Source: Loripinus fragilis (lineage: Eukaryota; Mollusca; Bivalvia; Lucinida; Lucinidae). Taken from it: a stretch of 64,000 nucleotides of DNA. The notes under the pieces were generated by a model that was not told the origin of the DNA, did not search any database, and saw nothing but the letters and a program-made list of their open reading frames with translations. The translations under genes were made by a program, and so were the position numbers. This document shows positions 52,656-64,000 of the stretch, piece by piece. Positions within the stretch are counted from its first letter, which is position 1, and every line of letters starts with the position of its first letter. The stretch lies in NCBI GenBank assembly GCA_964019695.1, contig OZ026527.1:71632593-71696592 (forward strand). The letters are read 5' to 3'.

Positions 52656-54695
52656 CCGAGACGGAAGCGCGTAAAGCTTCGGGGCGGCGGACTTCCACAC
52701 CCCGATAACTCGGTATCGAAACATTGTTGCGGGCGGGTGCGCATGGCAATACCTGCGCCTCTGTGGGCCCTATCCGCGTGCAAAATCTAAAAGCGGTCAG
52801 AGCCTTAGAAAGCGCATACAACCGCTATCCCCATTTGCCTTGGGCCCTATGGGAAAACAGGAAATATCATAATTGCGGTCCGGGGCGCGCGCGCACAATG
52901 ATAATTTTCACACCCGAGCAAGCTCTTTTATAGGTCAACATTTTGGAAAAAAAATTGGCTTGCTGCCCACAGCAGGAGCTGAGAACCATGCATTCGGAGG
53001 TTTTCACACCCCACCCACTAATGCCCTCAAAGTTTGAGAAAACGCGACCTTCGCGAAAAGCCCCGGAACCTATTGCAAAGTGATGAGCAGTGCCCAGGAG
53101 CACCTCTCAGTCATTTGCGCAAAATTCCTTCGGCTACAAGTGGCTCAAATAAGGGCGTGAAAATTGTGCCGAAAGCCCTTTCAGGGGCTATTGCTCGGCA
53201 CTCGGGGGACGGAAAATTTTACGCAATGCCTCACAATGAAGCACTGGTCGGGGGCTAACTTCTGGCACCAGTTTCGAGCCCGTCCGTGAAAGTGACCCGC
53301 GCAAGTTTTAGGCCGGTTCGGCTACTGTGGCCTAATGGGGCCTAATGGGAAGATCTTCTAATGCTCATAACTTTTTAATTTCCCGACGGAACGCTTTGAA
53401 ATTTTCACCATTTGTAGACGGCCTCCCGTACTACAAACTGATGCCCGTGTGGGCATGATGAAAATAGTAGTTCTCGAGACGGAAGCGCGTAAAGCTTCGG
53501 GGCGGCGGACTTCCACACCCCGATAACTCGGTATCGAAACATTGTTGCGGGCGGGTGCGCATGGCAATACCTGCGCCTCTGTGGGCCCTATCCGCGTGCA
53601 AAATCTAAAAGCGGTCAGAGCCTTAGAAAGCGCGTACAACCGCTATCCCCATTTGCCTTGGGCCCTATGGGAAAACAGGAAATATCATAATTGCGGTCCG
53701 GGGCGCGCGCGCACAATGATAATTTTCACACCCGAGCAAGCTCTTTTATAGGTCAACATTTTGGAAAAAAAATTGGCTTGCTGCCCACAGCAGGAGCTGA
53801 GAACCATGCATTCGGAGGTTTTCACACCCCACCCACTTATGCCCTCAAAGTTTGAGAAAACGCGACCTTCGCGAAAAGCCCCGGAACCTATTGCAAAGTG
53901 ATGAGCAGTGCCCAGGAGCACCTCTCAGTCATTTGCGCAAAATTCCTTCGGCTACAAGTGGCTCAAATAAGGGCGTGAAAATTGTGCCGAAAGCCCTTTC
54001 AGGGGCTATTGCTCGGCACTCGGGGGACGGAAAATTTTACGCAATGCCTCACAATGAAGCACTGGTCGGGGGCTAACTTCTGGCACCAGTTTCGAGCCCG
54101 TCCGTGAAAGTGACCCGCGCAAGTTTTAGGCCGGTTCGGCTACTGTGGCCTAATGGGGCCTAATGGGAAGATCTTCTAATGCTCATAACTTTTTAATTTC
54201 CCGACGGAACGCTTTGAAATTTTCACCATTTGTAGACGGCCTCCCGTACTACAAACTGATGCCCGTGTGGGCATGATGAAAATGGTAGTTCGCGAGACGG
54301 AAGCGCGTAAAGCTTCGGGGCGGCGGACTTCCACACCCCGATAACTCGGTATCGAAACATTGTTGCGGGCGGGTGCGCATGGCAATACCTGCGCCTCTGT
54401 GGGCCCTATCCGCGTGCAAAATCTAAAAGCGGTCAGAGCCTTAGAAAGCGCGTACAACCGCTATCCCCATTTGCCTTGGGCCCTATGGGAAAACAGGAAA
54501 TATCATAATTGCGGTCCGGGGCGCGCGCGCACAATGATAATTTTCACACCCGAGCAAGCTCTTTTATAGGTCAACATTTTGGAAAAAAAATTGGCTTGCT
54601 GCCCACAGCAGGAGCTGAGAACCATGCATTCGGAGGTTTTCACACCCCACCCACTAATGCCCTCAAAGTTTGAGAAAACGCGACCTTCACGAAAT
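52656..54695 (+). repeat. Five-monomer-offset shared tract, copy 2
   Basis: The four markers recur at 52656, 53466, 53838 and 54695. Copy 2 has since acquired private changes at 52816, 53474 and 54690, so this event appears older than the three-monomer duplication. The cluster of changes at 52068, 52123 and 52335, in copy 1's trailing monomers, has no counterpart five monomers on. The copied block was therefore shorter than five full units, or those changes came later. Confidence 0.92.
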
Positions 54696-57600
54696 GCCCC
54701 GGAACCTATTGCAAAGTGATGAGCAGTGCCCAGGAGCACCTCTCAGTCATTTGCGCAAAATTCCTTCGGCTACAAGTGGCTCAAATAAGGGCGTGAAAAT
54801 TGTGCCGAAAGCCCTTTCAGGGGCTATTGCTCGGCACTCGGGGGACGGAAAATTTTACGCAATGCCTCACAATGAAGCACTGGTCGGGGGCTAACTTCTG
54901 GCACCAGTTTCGAGCCCGTCCGTGAAAGTGACCCGCGCAAGTTTTAGGCCGGTTCGGCTACTGTGGCCTAATGGGGCCTAATGGGAAGATCTTCTAATGC
55001 TCATAACTTTTTAATTTCCCGACGGAACGCTTTGAAATTTTCACCATTTGTAGACGGCCTCCCGTACTACAAACTGATGCCCGTGTGGGCATGATGAAAA
55101 TGGTAGTTCGCGAGACGGAAGCGCGTAAAGCTTCGGGGCGGCGGACTTCCACACCCCGATAACTCGGTATCGAAACATTGTTGCGGGCGGGTGCGCATGG
55201 CAATACCTGCGCCTCTGTGGGCCCTATCCGCGTGCAAAATCTAAAAGCGGTCAGAGCCTTAGAAAGCGCGTACAACCGCTATCCCCATTTGCCTTGGGCC
55301 CTATGGGAAAACAGGAAATATCATAATTGCGGTCCGGGGCGCGCGCGCACAATGATAATTTTCACACCCGAGCAAGCTCTTTTATAGGTCAACATTTTGG
55401 AAAAAAAATTGGCTTGCTGCCCACAGCAGGAGCTGAGAACCATGCATTCGGAGGTTTTCACACCCCACCCACTAATGCCCTCAAAGTTTGAGAAAACGCG
55501 ACCTTCGCGAAAAGCCCCGGAACCTATTGCAAAGTGATGAGCAGTGCCCAGGAGCACCTCTCAGTCATTTGCGCAAAATTCCTTCGGCTACAAGTGGCTC
55601 AAATAAGGGCGTGAAAATTGTGCCGAAAGCCCTTTCAGGGGCTATTGCTCGGCACTCGGGGGACGGAAAATTTTACGCAATGCCTCACAATGAAGCACTG
55701 GTCGGGGGCTAACTTCTGGCACCAGTTTCGAGCCCGTCCGTGAAAGTGACCCGCGCAAGTTTTAGGCCGGTTCGGCTACTGTGGCCTAATGGGGCCTAAT
55801 GGGAAGATCTTCTAATGCTCATAACTTTTTAATTTCCCGACGGAACGCTTTGAAATTTTCACCATTTGTAGACGGCCTCCCGTACTACAAACTGATGCCC
55901 GTGTGGGCATGATGAAAATGGTAGTTCGCGAGACGGAAGCGCGTAAAGCTTCGGGGCGGCGGACTTCCACACCCCGATAACTCGGTATCGAAACATTGTT
56001 GCGGGCGGGTGCGCATGGCAATACCTGCGCCTCTGTGGGCCCTATCCGCGTGCAAAATCTAAAAGCGGTCAGAGCCTTAGAAAGCGCGTACAACCGCTAT
56101 CCCCATTTGCCTTGGGCCCTATGGGAAAACAGGAAATATCATAATTGCGGTCCGGGGCGCGCGCGCACAATGATAATTTTCACACCCGAGCAAGCTCTTT
56201 TATAGGTCAACATTTTGGAAAAAAAATTGGCTTGCTGCCCACAGCAGGAGCTGAGAACCATGCATTCGGAGGTTTTCACACCCCACCCACTAATGCCCTC
56301 AAAGTTTGAGAAAACGCGACCTTCGCGAAAAGCCCCGGAACCTATTGCAAAGTGATGAGCAGTGCCCAGGAGCACCTCTCAGTCATTTGCGCAAAATTCC
56401 TTCGGCTACAAGTGGCTCAAATAAGGGCGTGAAAATTGTGCCGAAAGCCCTTTCAGGGGCTATTGCTCGGCACTCGGGGGACGGAAAATTTTACGCAATG
56501 CCTCACAATGAAGCACTGGTCGGGGGCTAACTTCTGGCACCAGTTTCGAGCCCGTCCGTGAAAGTGACCCGCGCAAGTTTTAGGCCGGTTCGGCTACTGT
56601 GGCCTAATGGGGCCTAATGGGAAGATCTTCTAATGCTCATAACTTTTTAATTTCCCGACGGAACGCTTTGAAATTTTCACCATTTGTAGACGGCCTCCCG
56701 TACTACAAACTGATGCCCGTGTGGGCATGATGAAAATGGTAGTTCGCGAGACGGAAGCGCGTAAAGCTTCGGGGCGGCGGACTTCCACACCCCGATAACT
56801 CGGTATCGAAACATTGTTGCGGGCGGGTGCGCATGGCAATACCTGCGCCTCTGTGGGCCCTATCCGCGTGCAAAATCTAAAAGCGGTCAGAGCCTTAGAA
56901 AGCGCGTACAACCGCTATCCCCATTTGCCTTGGGCCCTATGGGAAAACAGGAAATATCATAATTGCGGTCCGGGGCGCGCGCGCACAATGATAATTTTCA
57001 CACCCGAGCAAGCTCTTTTATAGGTCAACATTTTGGAAAAAAAATTGGCTTGCTGCCCACAGCAGGAGCTGAGAACCATGCATTCGGAGGTTTTCACACC
57101 CCACCCACTAATGCCCTCAAAGTTTGAGAAAACGCGACCTTCGCGAAAAGCCCCGGAACCTATTGCAAAGTGATGAGCAGTGCCCAGGAGCACCTCTCAG
57201 TCATTTGCGCAAAATTCCTTCGGCTACAAGTGGCTCAAATAAGGGCGTGAAAATTGTGCCGAAAGCCCTTTCAGGGGCTATTGCTCGGCACTCGGGGGAC
57301 GGAAAATTTTACGCAATGCCTCACAATGAAGCACTGGTCGGGGGCTAACTTCTGGCACCAGTTTCGAGCCCGTCCGTGAAAGTGACCCGCGCAAGTTTTA
57401 GGCCGGTTCGGCTACTGTGGCCTAATGGGGCCTAATGGGAAGATCTTCTAATGCTCATAACTTTTTAATTTCCCGACGGAACGCTTTGAAATTTTCACCA
57501 TTTGTAGACGGCCTCCCGTACTACAAACTGATGCCCGTGTGGGCATGATGAAAATGGTAGTTCGCGAGACGGAAGCGCGTAAAGCTTCGGGGCGGCGGAC

Positions 57601-60600
57601 TTCCACACCCCGATAACTCGGTATCGAAACATTGTTGCGGGCGGGTGCGCATGGCAATACCTGCGCCTCTGTGGGCCCTATCCGCGTGCAAAATCTAAAA
57701 GCGGTCAGAGCCTTAGAAAGCGCGTACAACCGCTATCCCCATTTGCCTTGGGCCCTATGGGAAAACAGGAAATATCATAATTGCGGTCCGGGGCGCGCGC
57801 GCACAATGATAATTTTCACACCCGAGCAAGCTCTTTTATAGGTCAACATTTTGGAAAAAAAATTGGCTTGCTGCCCACAGCAGGAGCTGAGAACCATGCA
57901 TTCGGAGGTTTTCACACCCCACCCACTAATGCCCTCAAAGTTTGAGAAAACGCGACCTTCGCGAAAAGCCCCGGAACCTATTGCAAAGTGATGAGCAGTG
58001 CCCAGGAGCACCTCTCAGTCATTTGCGCAAAATTCCTTCGGCTACAAGTGGCTCAAATAAGGGCGTGAAAATTGTGCCGAAAGCCCTTTCAGGGGCTATT
58101 GCTCGGCACTCGGGGGACGGAAAATTTTACGCAATGCCTCACAATGAAGCACTGGTCGGGGGCTAACTTCTGGCACCAGTTTCGAGCCCGTCCGTGAAAG
58201 TGACCCGCGCAAGTTTTAGGCCGGTTCGGCTACTGTGGCCTAATGGGGCCTAATGGGAAGATCTTCTAATGCTCATAACTTTTTAATTTCCCGACGGAAC
58301 GCTTTGAAATTTTCACCATTTGTAGACGGCCTCCCGTACTACAAACTGATGCCCGTGTGGGCATGATGAAAATGGTAGTTCGCGAGACGGAAGCGCGTAA
58401 AGCTTCGGGGCGGCGGACTTCCACACCCCGATAACTCGGTATCGAAACATTGTTGCAAGCGGGTGCGCATGGCAATACCTGCGCCTCTGTGGGCCCTATC
58501 CGCGTGCAAAATCTAAAAGCGGTCAGAGCCTTAGAAAGCGCGTACAACCGCTATCCCCATTTGCCTTGGGCCCTATGGGAAAACAGGAAATATCATAATT
58601 GCGGTCCGGGGCGCGCGCGCACAATGATAATTTTCACACCCGAGCAAGCTCTTTTATAGGTCAACATTTTGGAAAAAAAATTGGCTTGCTGCCCACAGCA
58701 GGAGCTGAGAACCATGCATTCGGAGGTTTTCACACCCCACCCACTAATGCCCTCAAAGTTTGAGAAAACGCGACCTTCGCGAAAAGCCCCGGAACCTATT
58801 GCAAAGTGATGAGCAGTGCCCAGGAGCACCTCTCAGTCATTTGCGCAAAATTCCTTCGGCTACAAGTGGCTCAAATAAGGGCGTGAAAATTGTGCCGAAA
58901 GCCCTTTCAGGGGCTATTGCTCGGCACTCGGGGGACGGAAAATTTTATGCAATGCCTCACAATGAAGCACTGGTCGGGGGCTAACTTCTGGCACCAGTTT
59001 CGAGCCCGTCCGTGAAAGTGACCCGCGCAAGTTTTAGGCCGGTTCGGCTACTGTGGCCTAATGGGGCCTAATGGGAAGATCTTCTAATGCTCATAACTTT
59101 TTAATTTCCCGACGGAACGCTTTGAAATTTTCACCATTTGTAGACGGCCTCCCGTACTACAAACTGATGCCCGTGTGGGCATGATGAAAATGGTAGTTCG
59201 CGAGACGGAAGCGCGTAAAGCTTCGGGGCGGCGGACTTCCACACCCCGATAACTCGGTATCGAAACATTGTTGCGGGCGGGTGCGCATGGCAATACCTGC
59301 GCCTCTGTGGGCCCTATCCGCGTGCAAAATCTAAAAGCGGTCAGAGCCTTAGAAAGCGCGTACAACTGCTATCCCCATTTGCCTTGGGCCCTATGGGAAA
59401 ACAGGAAATATCATAATTGCGGTCCGGGGCGCGCGCGCACAATGATAATTTTCACACCCGAGCAAGCTCTTTTATAGGTCAACATTTTGGAAAAAAAATT
59501 GGCTTGCTGCCCACAGCAGGAGCTGAGAACCATGCATTCGGATGTTTTCACACCCCATCCACTAATGCCCTCAAAGTTTGAGAAAACGCGACCTTCGCGA
59601 AAAGCCCCGGAACCTATTGCAAAGTGATGAGCAGTGCCCAGGAGCACCTCTCAGTCATTTGCGCAAAATTCCTTCGGCTACAAGTGGCTCAAATAAGGGC
59701 GTGAAAATTGTGCCGAAAGCCCTTTCAGGGGCTATTGCTCGGCACTCGGGGGACGGAAAATTTTACGCAATGCCTCACAATGAAGCACTGGTCGGGGGCT
59801 AACTTCTGGCACCAGTTTCGAGCCCGTCCGTGAAAGTGACCCGCGCAAGTTTTAGGCCGGTTCGGCTACTGTGGCCTAATGGGGCCTAATGGGAAGATCT
59901 TCTAATGCTCATAACTTTTTAATTTCCCGACGGAACGCTTTGAAATTTTCACCATTTGTAGACGGCCTCCCGTACTACAAACTGATGCCCGTGTGGGCAT
60001 GATGAAAATGGTAGTTCGCGAGACGGAAGCGCGTAAAGCTTCGGGGCGGCGGACTTCCACACCCCGATAACTCGGTATCGAAACATTGTTGCGGGCGGGT
60101 GCGCATGGCAATACCTGCGCCTCTGTGGGCCCTATCCGCGTGCAAAATCTAAAAGCGGTCAGAGCCTTAGAAAGCGCGTACAACCGCTATCCCCATTTGC
60201 CTTGGGCCCTATGGGAAAACAGGAAATATCATAATTGCGGTCCGGGGCGCGCGCGCACAATGATAATTTTCACACCCGAGCAAGCTCTTTTATAGGTCAA
60301 CATTTTGGAAAAAAAATTGGCTTGCTGCCCACAGCAGGAGCTGAGAACCATGCATTCGGAGGTTTTCACACCCCACCCACTAATGCCCTCAAAGTTTGAG
60401 AAAACGCGACCTTCGCGAAAAGCCCCGGAACCTATTGCAAAGTGATGAGCAGTGCCCAGGAGCACCTCTCAGTCATTTGCGCAAAATTCCTTCGGCTACA
60501 AGTGGCTCAAATAAGGGCGTGAAAATTGTGCCGAAAGCCCTTTCAGGGGCTATTGCTCGGCACTCGGGGGACGGAAAATTTTACGCAATGCCTCACAATG

Positions 60601-63600
60601 AAGCACTGGTCGGGGGCTAACTTCTGGCACCAGTTTCGAGCCCGTCCGTGAAAGTGACCCGCGCAAGTTTTAGGCCGGTTCGGCTACTGTGGCCTAATGG
60701 GGCCTAATGGGAAGATCTTCTAATGCTCATAACTTTTTAATTTCCCGACGGAACGCTTTGAAATTTTCACCATTTGTAGACGGCCTCCCGTACTACAAAC
60801 TGATGCCCGTGTGGGCATGATGAAAATGGTAGTTCGCGAGACGGAAGCGCGTAAAGCTTCGGGGCGGCGGACTTCCACACCCCGATAACTCGGTATCGAA
60901 ACATTGTTGCGGGCGGGTGCGCATGGCAATACCTGCGCCTCTGTGGGCCCTATCCGCGTGCAAAATCTAAAAGCGGTCAGAGCCTTAGAAAGTGCGTACA
61001 ACCGCTATCCCCATTTGCCTTGGGCCCTATGGGAAAACAGGAAATATCATAATTGCGGTCCGGGGCGCGCGCGCACAATGATAATTTTCACACCCGAGCA
61101 AGCTCTTTTATAGGTCAACATTTTGGAAAAAAAATTGGCTTGCTGCCCACAGCAGGAGCTGAGAACCATGCATTCGGAGGTTTTCACACCCCACCCACTA
61201 ATGCCCTCAAAGTTTGAGAAAACGCGACCTTCGCGAAAAGCCCCGGAACCTATTGCAAAGTGATGAGCAGTGCCCAGGAGCACCTCTCAGTCATTTGCGC
61301 AAAATTCCTTCGGCTACAAGTGGCTCAAATAAGGGCGTGAAAATTGTGCCGAAAGCCCTTTCAGGGGCTATTGCTCGGCACTCGGGGGACGGAAAATTTT
61401 ACGCAATGCCTCACAATGAAGCACTGGTCGGGGGCTAACTTCTGGCACCAGTTTCGAGCCCGTCCGTGAAAGTGACCCGCGCAAGTTTTAGGCCGGTTCG
61501 GCTACTGTGGCCTAATGGGGCCTAATGGGAAGATCTTCTAATGCTCATAACTTTTTAATTTCCCGACGGAACGCTTTGAAATTTTCACCATTTGTAGACG
61601 GCCTCCCGTACTACAAACTGATGCCCGTGTGGGCATGATGAAAATGGTAGTTCGCGAGACGGAAGCGCGTAAAGCTTCGGGGCGGCGGACTTCCACACCC
61701 CGATAACTCGGTATCGAAACATTGTTGCGGGCGGGTGCGCATGGCAATACCTGCGCCTCTGTGGGCCCTATCCGCGTGCAAAATCTAAAAGCGGTCAGAG
61801 CCTTAGAAAGCGTGTACAACCGCTATCCCCATTTGCCTTGGGCCCTATGGGAAAACAGGAAATATCATAATTGCGGTCCGGGGCGCGCGCGCACAATGAT
61901 AATTTTCACACCCGAGCAAGCTCTTTTATAGGTCAACATTTTGGAAAAAAATTGGCTTGCTGCCCACAGCAGGAGCTGAGAACCATGCATTCGGAGGTTT
62001 TCACACCCCACCCACTAATGCCCTCAAAGTTTGAGAAAACGCGACCTTCGCGAAAAGCCCCGGAACCTATTGCAAAGTGATGAGCAGTGCCCAGGAGCAC
62101 CTCTCAGTCATTTGCGCAAAATTCCTTCGGCTACAAGTGGCTCAAATAAGGGCGTGAAAATTGTGCCGAAAGCCCTTTCAGGGGCTATTGCTCGGCACTC
62201 GGGGGACGGAAAATTTTACGCAATGCCTCACAATGAAGCACTGGTCGGGGGCTAACTTCTGGCACCAGTTTCGAGCCCGTCCGTGAAAGTGACCCGCGCA
62301 AGTTTTAGGCCGGTTCGGCTACTGTGGCCTAATGGGGCCTAATGGGAAGATCTTCTAATGCTCATAACTTTTTAATTTCCCGACGGAACGCTTTGAAATT
62401 TTCACCATTTGTAGACGGCCTCCCGTACTACAAACTGATGCCCGTGTGGGCATGATGAAAATGGTAGTTCGCGAGACGGAAGCGCGTAAAGCTTCGGGGC
62501 GGCGGACTTCCACACCCCGATAACTCGGTATCGAAACATTGTTGCGGGCGGGTGTGCATGGCAATACCTGCGCCTCTGTGGGCCCTATCCGCGTGCAAAA
62601 TCTAAAAGCGGTCAGAGCCTTAGAAAGCGCGTACAACCGCTATCCCCATTTGCCTTGGGCCCTATGGGAAAACAGGAAATATCATAATTGCGGTCCGGGG
62701 CGCGCGCGCACAATGATAATTTTCACACCCGAGCAAGCTCTTTTATAGGTCAACATTTTGGAAAAAAAATTGGCTTGCTGCCCACAGCAGGAGCTGAGAA
62801 CCATGCATTCGGAGGTTTTCACACCCCACCCACTAATGCCCTCAAAGTTTGAGAAAACGCGACCTTCGCGAAAAGCCCCGGAACCTATTGCAAAGTGATG
62901 AGCAGTGCCCAGGAGCACCTCTAAGTCATTTGCGCAAAATTCCTTCGGCTACAAGTGGCTCAAATAAGGGCGTGAAAATTGTGCCGAAAGCCCTTTCAGG
63001 GGCTATTGCTCGGCACTCGGGGGACGGAAAATTTTACGCAATGCCTCACAATGAAGCACTGGTCGGGGGCTAACTTCTGGCACCAGTTTCGAGCCCGTCC
63101 GTGAAAGTGACCCGCGCAAGTTTTAGGCCGGTTCGGCTACTGTGGCCTAATGGGGCCTAATGGGAAGATCTTCTAATGCTCATAACTTTTTAATTTCCCG
63201 ACGGAACGCTTTGAAATTTTCACCATTTGTAGACGGCCTCCCGTACTACAAACTGATGCCCGTGTGGGCATGATGAAAATGGTAGTTCGCGAGACGGAAG
63301 CGCGTAAAGCTTCGGGGCGGCGGACTTCCACACCCCGATAACTCGGTATCGAAACATTGTTGCGGGCGGGTGCGCATGGCAATACCTGCGCCTCTGTGGG
63401 CCCTATCCGCGTGCAAAATCTAAAAGCGGTCAGAGCCTTAGAAAGCGCGTACAACCGCTATCCCCATTTGCCTTGGGCCCTATGGGAAAACAGGAAATAT
63501 CATAATTGCGGTCCGGGGCGCGCGCGCACAATGATAATTTTCACACCCGAGCAAGCTCTTTTATAGGTCAACATTTTGGAAAAAAAATTGGCTTGCTGCC

Positions 63601-64000
63601 CACAGCAGGAGCTGAGAACCATGCATTCGGAGGTTTTCACACCCCACCCACTAATGCCCTCAAAGTTTGAGAAAACGCGACCTTCGCGAAAAGCCCCGGA
63701 ACCTATTGCAAAGTGATGAGCAGTGCCCAGGAGCACCTCTCAGTCATTTGCGCAAAATTCCTTCGGCTACAAGTGGCTCAAATAAGGGCGTGAAAATTGT
63801 GCCGAAAGCCCTTTCAGGGGCTATTGCTCGGCACTCGGGGGACGGAAAATTTTACGCAATGCCTCACAATGAAGCACTGGTCGGGGGCTAACTTCTGGCA
63901 CCAGTTTCGAGCCCGTCCGTGAAAGTGACCCGCGCAAGTTTTAGGCCGGTTCGGCTACTGTGGCCTAATGGGGCCTAATGGGAAGATCTTCTAATGCTCA

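Larger units (their letters stand above)
2975..64000 (+). repeat. 818-bp satellite array, subfamily B (about 74.6 monomers)
   Basis: The same 818-bp unit is repeated head-to-tail for 61 kb with almost no length variation. HindIII, BglII and all other landmarks recur every 818 bases, for example AAGCTT at 5231 and 6049. I found about 50 private differences from consensus in the whole block, most copies having none or one. Single-base length changes are at the G runs at 2984, 4125 and 4475, in the monomer at about 29014, and in the A run near 61945. The array continues past the right edge. The unit has about 52% GC and a CpG content near expectation. I recognise no known satellite family, CENP-B box, rDNA or histone unit in it. 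A centromeric or other heterochromatic location is inferred only from array size and homogeneity. Confidence 0.99.

Noticed and set aside
1..64000. CRISPR array or bacterial repeat region
   Set aside because: The repeat is 818 bp with no unique spacers between copies, and there are no adjacent cas genes. Direct tandem satellite structure explains everything seen.
1..64000. Ribosomal, 5S or histone gene cluster
   Set aside because: The unit contains no recognisable rRNA, 5S or histone coding sequence.

Overview
The window is one long tandem satellite array. I find no protein-coding gene, RNA gene, mobile-element protein or CRISPR array. The repeat unit is 818 bp, about 52% GC by hand count, with about 56 CpG sites per unit. 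That is close to the number expected by chance, so CpG is not depleted. Long homogeneous satellite DNA plus a 200-base run of N points to a heterochromatic (pericentromeric, centromeric or subtelomeric) part of a eukaryotic chromosome-scale assembly. I do not recognise the monomer and cannot name the lineage.

Layout. Positions 1-2774 hold about 3.4 monomers in minus orientation (subfamily A). Positions 2775-2974 are N. Positions 2975-64000 hold about 74.6 monomers head-to-tail in plus orientation (subfamily B). The array enters and leaves the window in mid-monomer, so neither end of it is seen. A and B differ at about twelve fixed positions (about 1.5%). B copies usually differ from each other by zero or one base, and A copies carry several private changes each. 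The strand and subfamily switch falls exactly on the N gap, so it may be a scaffolding artefact or a real inversion.

Within B, shared rare variants reveal recent events: a tandem duplication of three monomers (2,454 bp offset, about 40.5-44.6 kb) and a tract shared at a five-monomer offset (4,090 bp, about 48.6-54.7 kb). An apparently variant-free run covers about 4.5-12.7 kb. Roughly a third of the private substitutions are CpG transitions, although CpG bases make up only about 14% of the unit. This is the pattern expected from germline cytosine methylation.

Each monomer also carries short internal structure: a minus-strand TATA-like element with an initiator-like match at ordinary promoter spacing, a 13-nt alternating purine-pyrimidine tract, a motif of type TTTTCACRCCC occurring three times on both strands, and a cluster of dyad symmetries. 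The four short open frames recurring in every monomer start at TTG or GTG rather than ATG, overlap one another on opposite strands, and are judged spurious.
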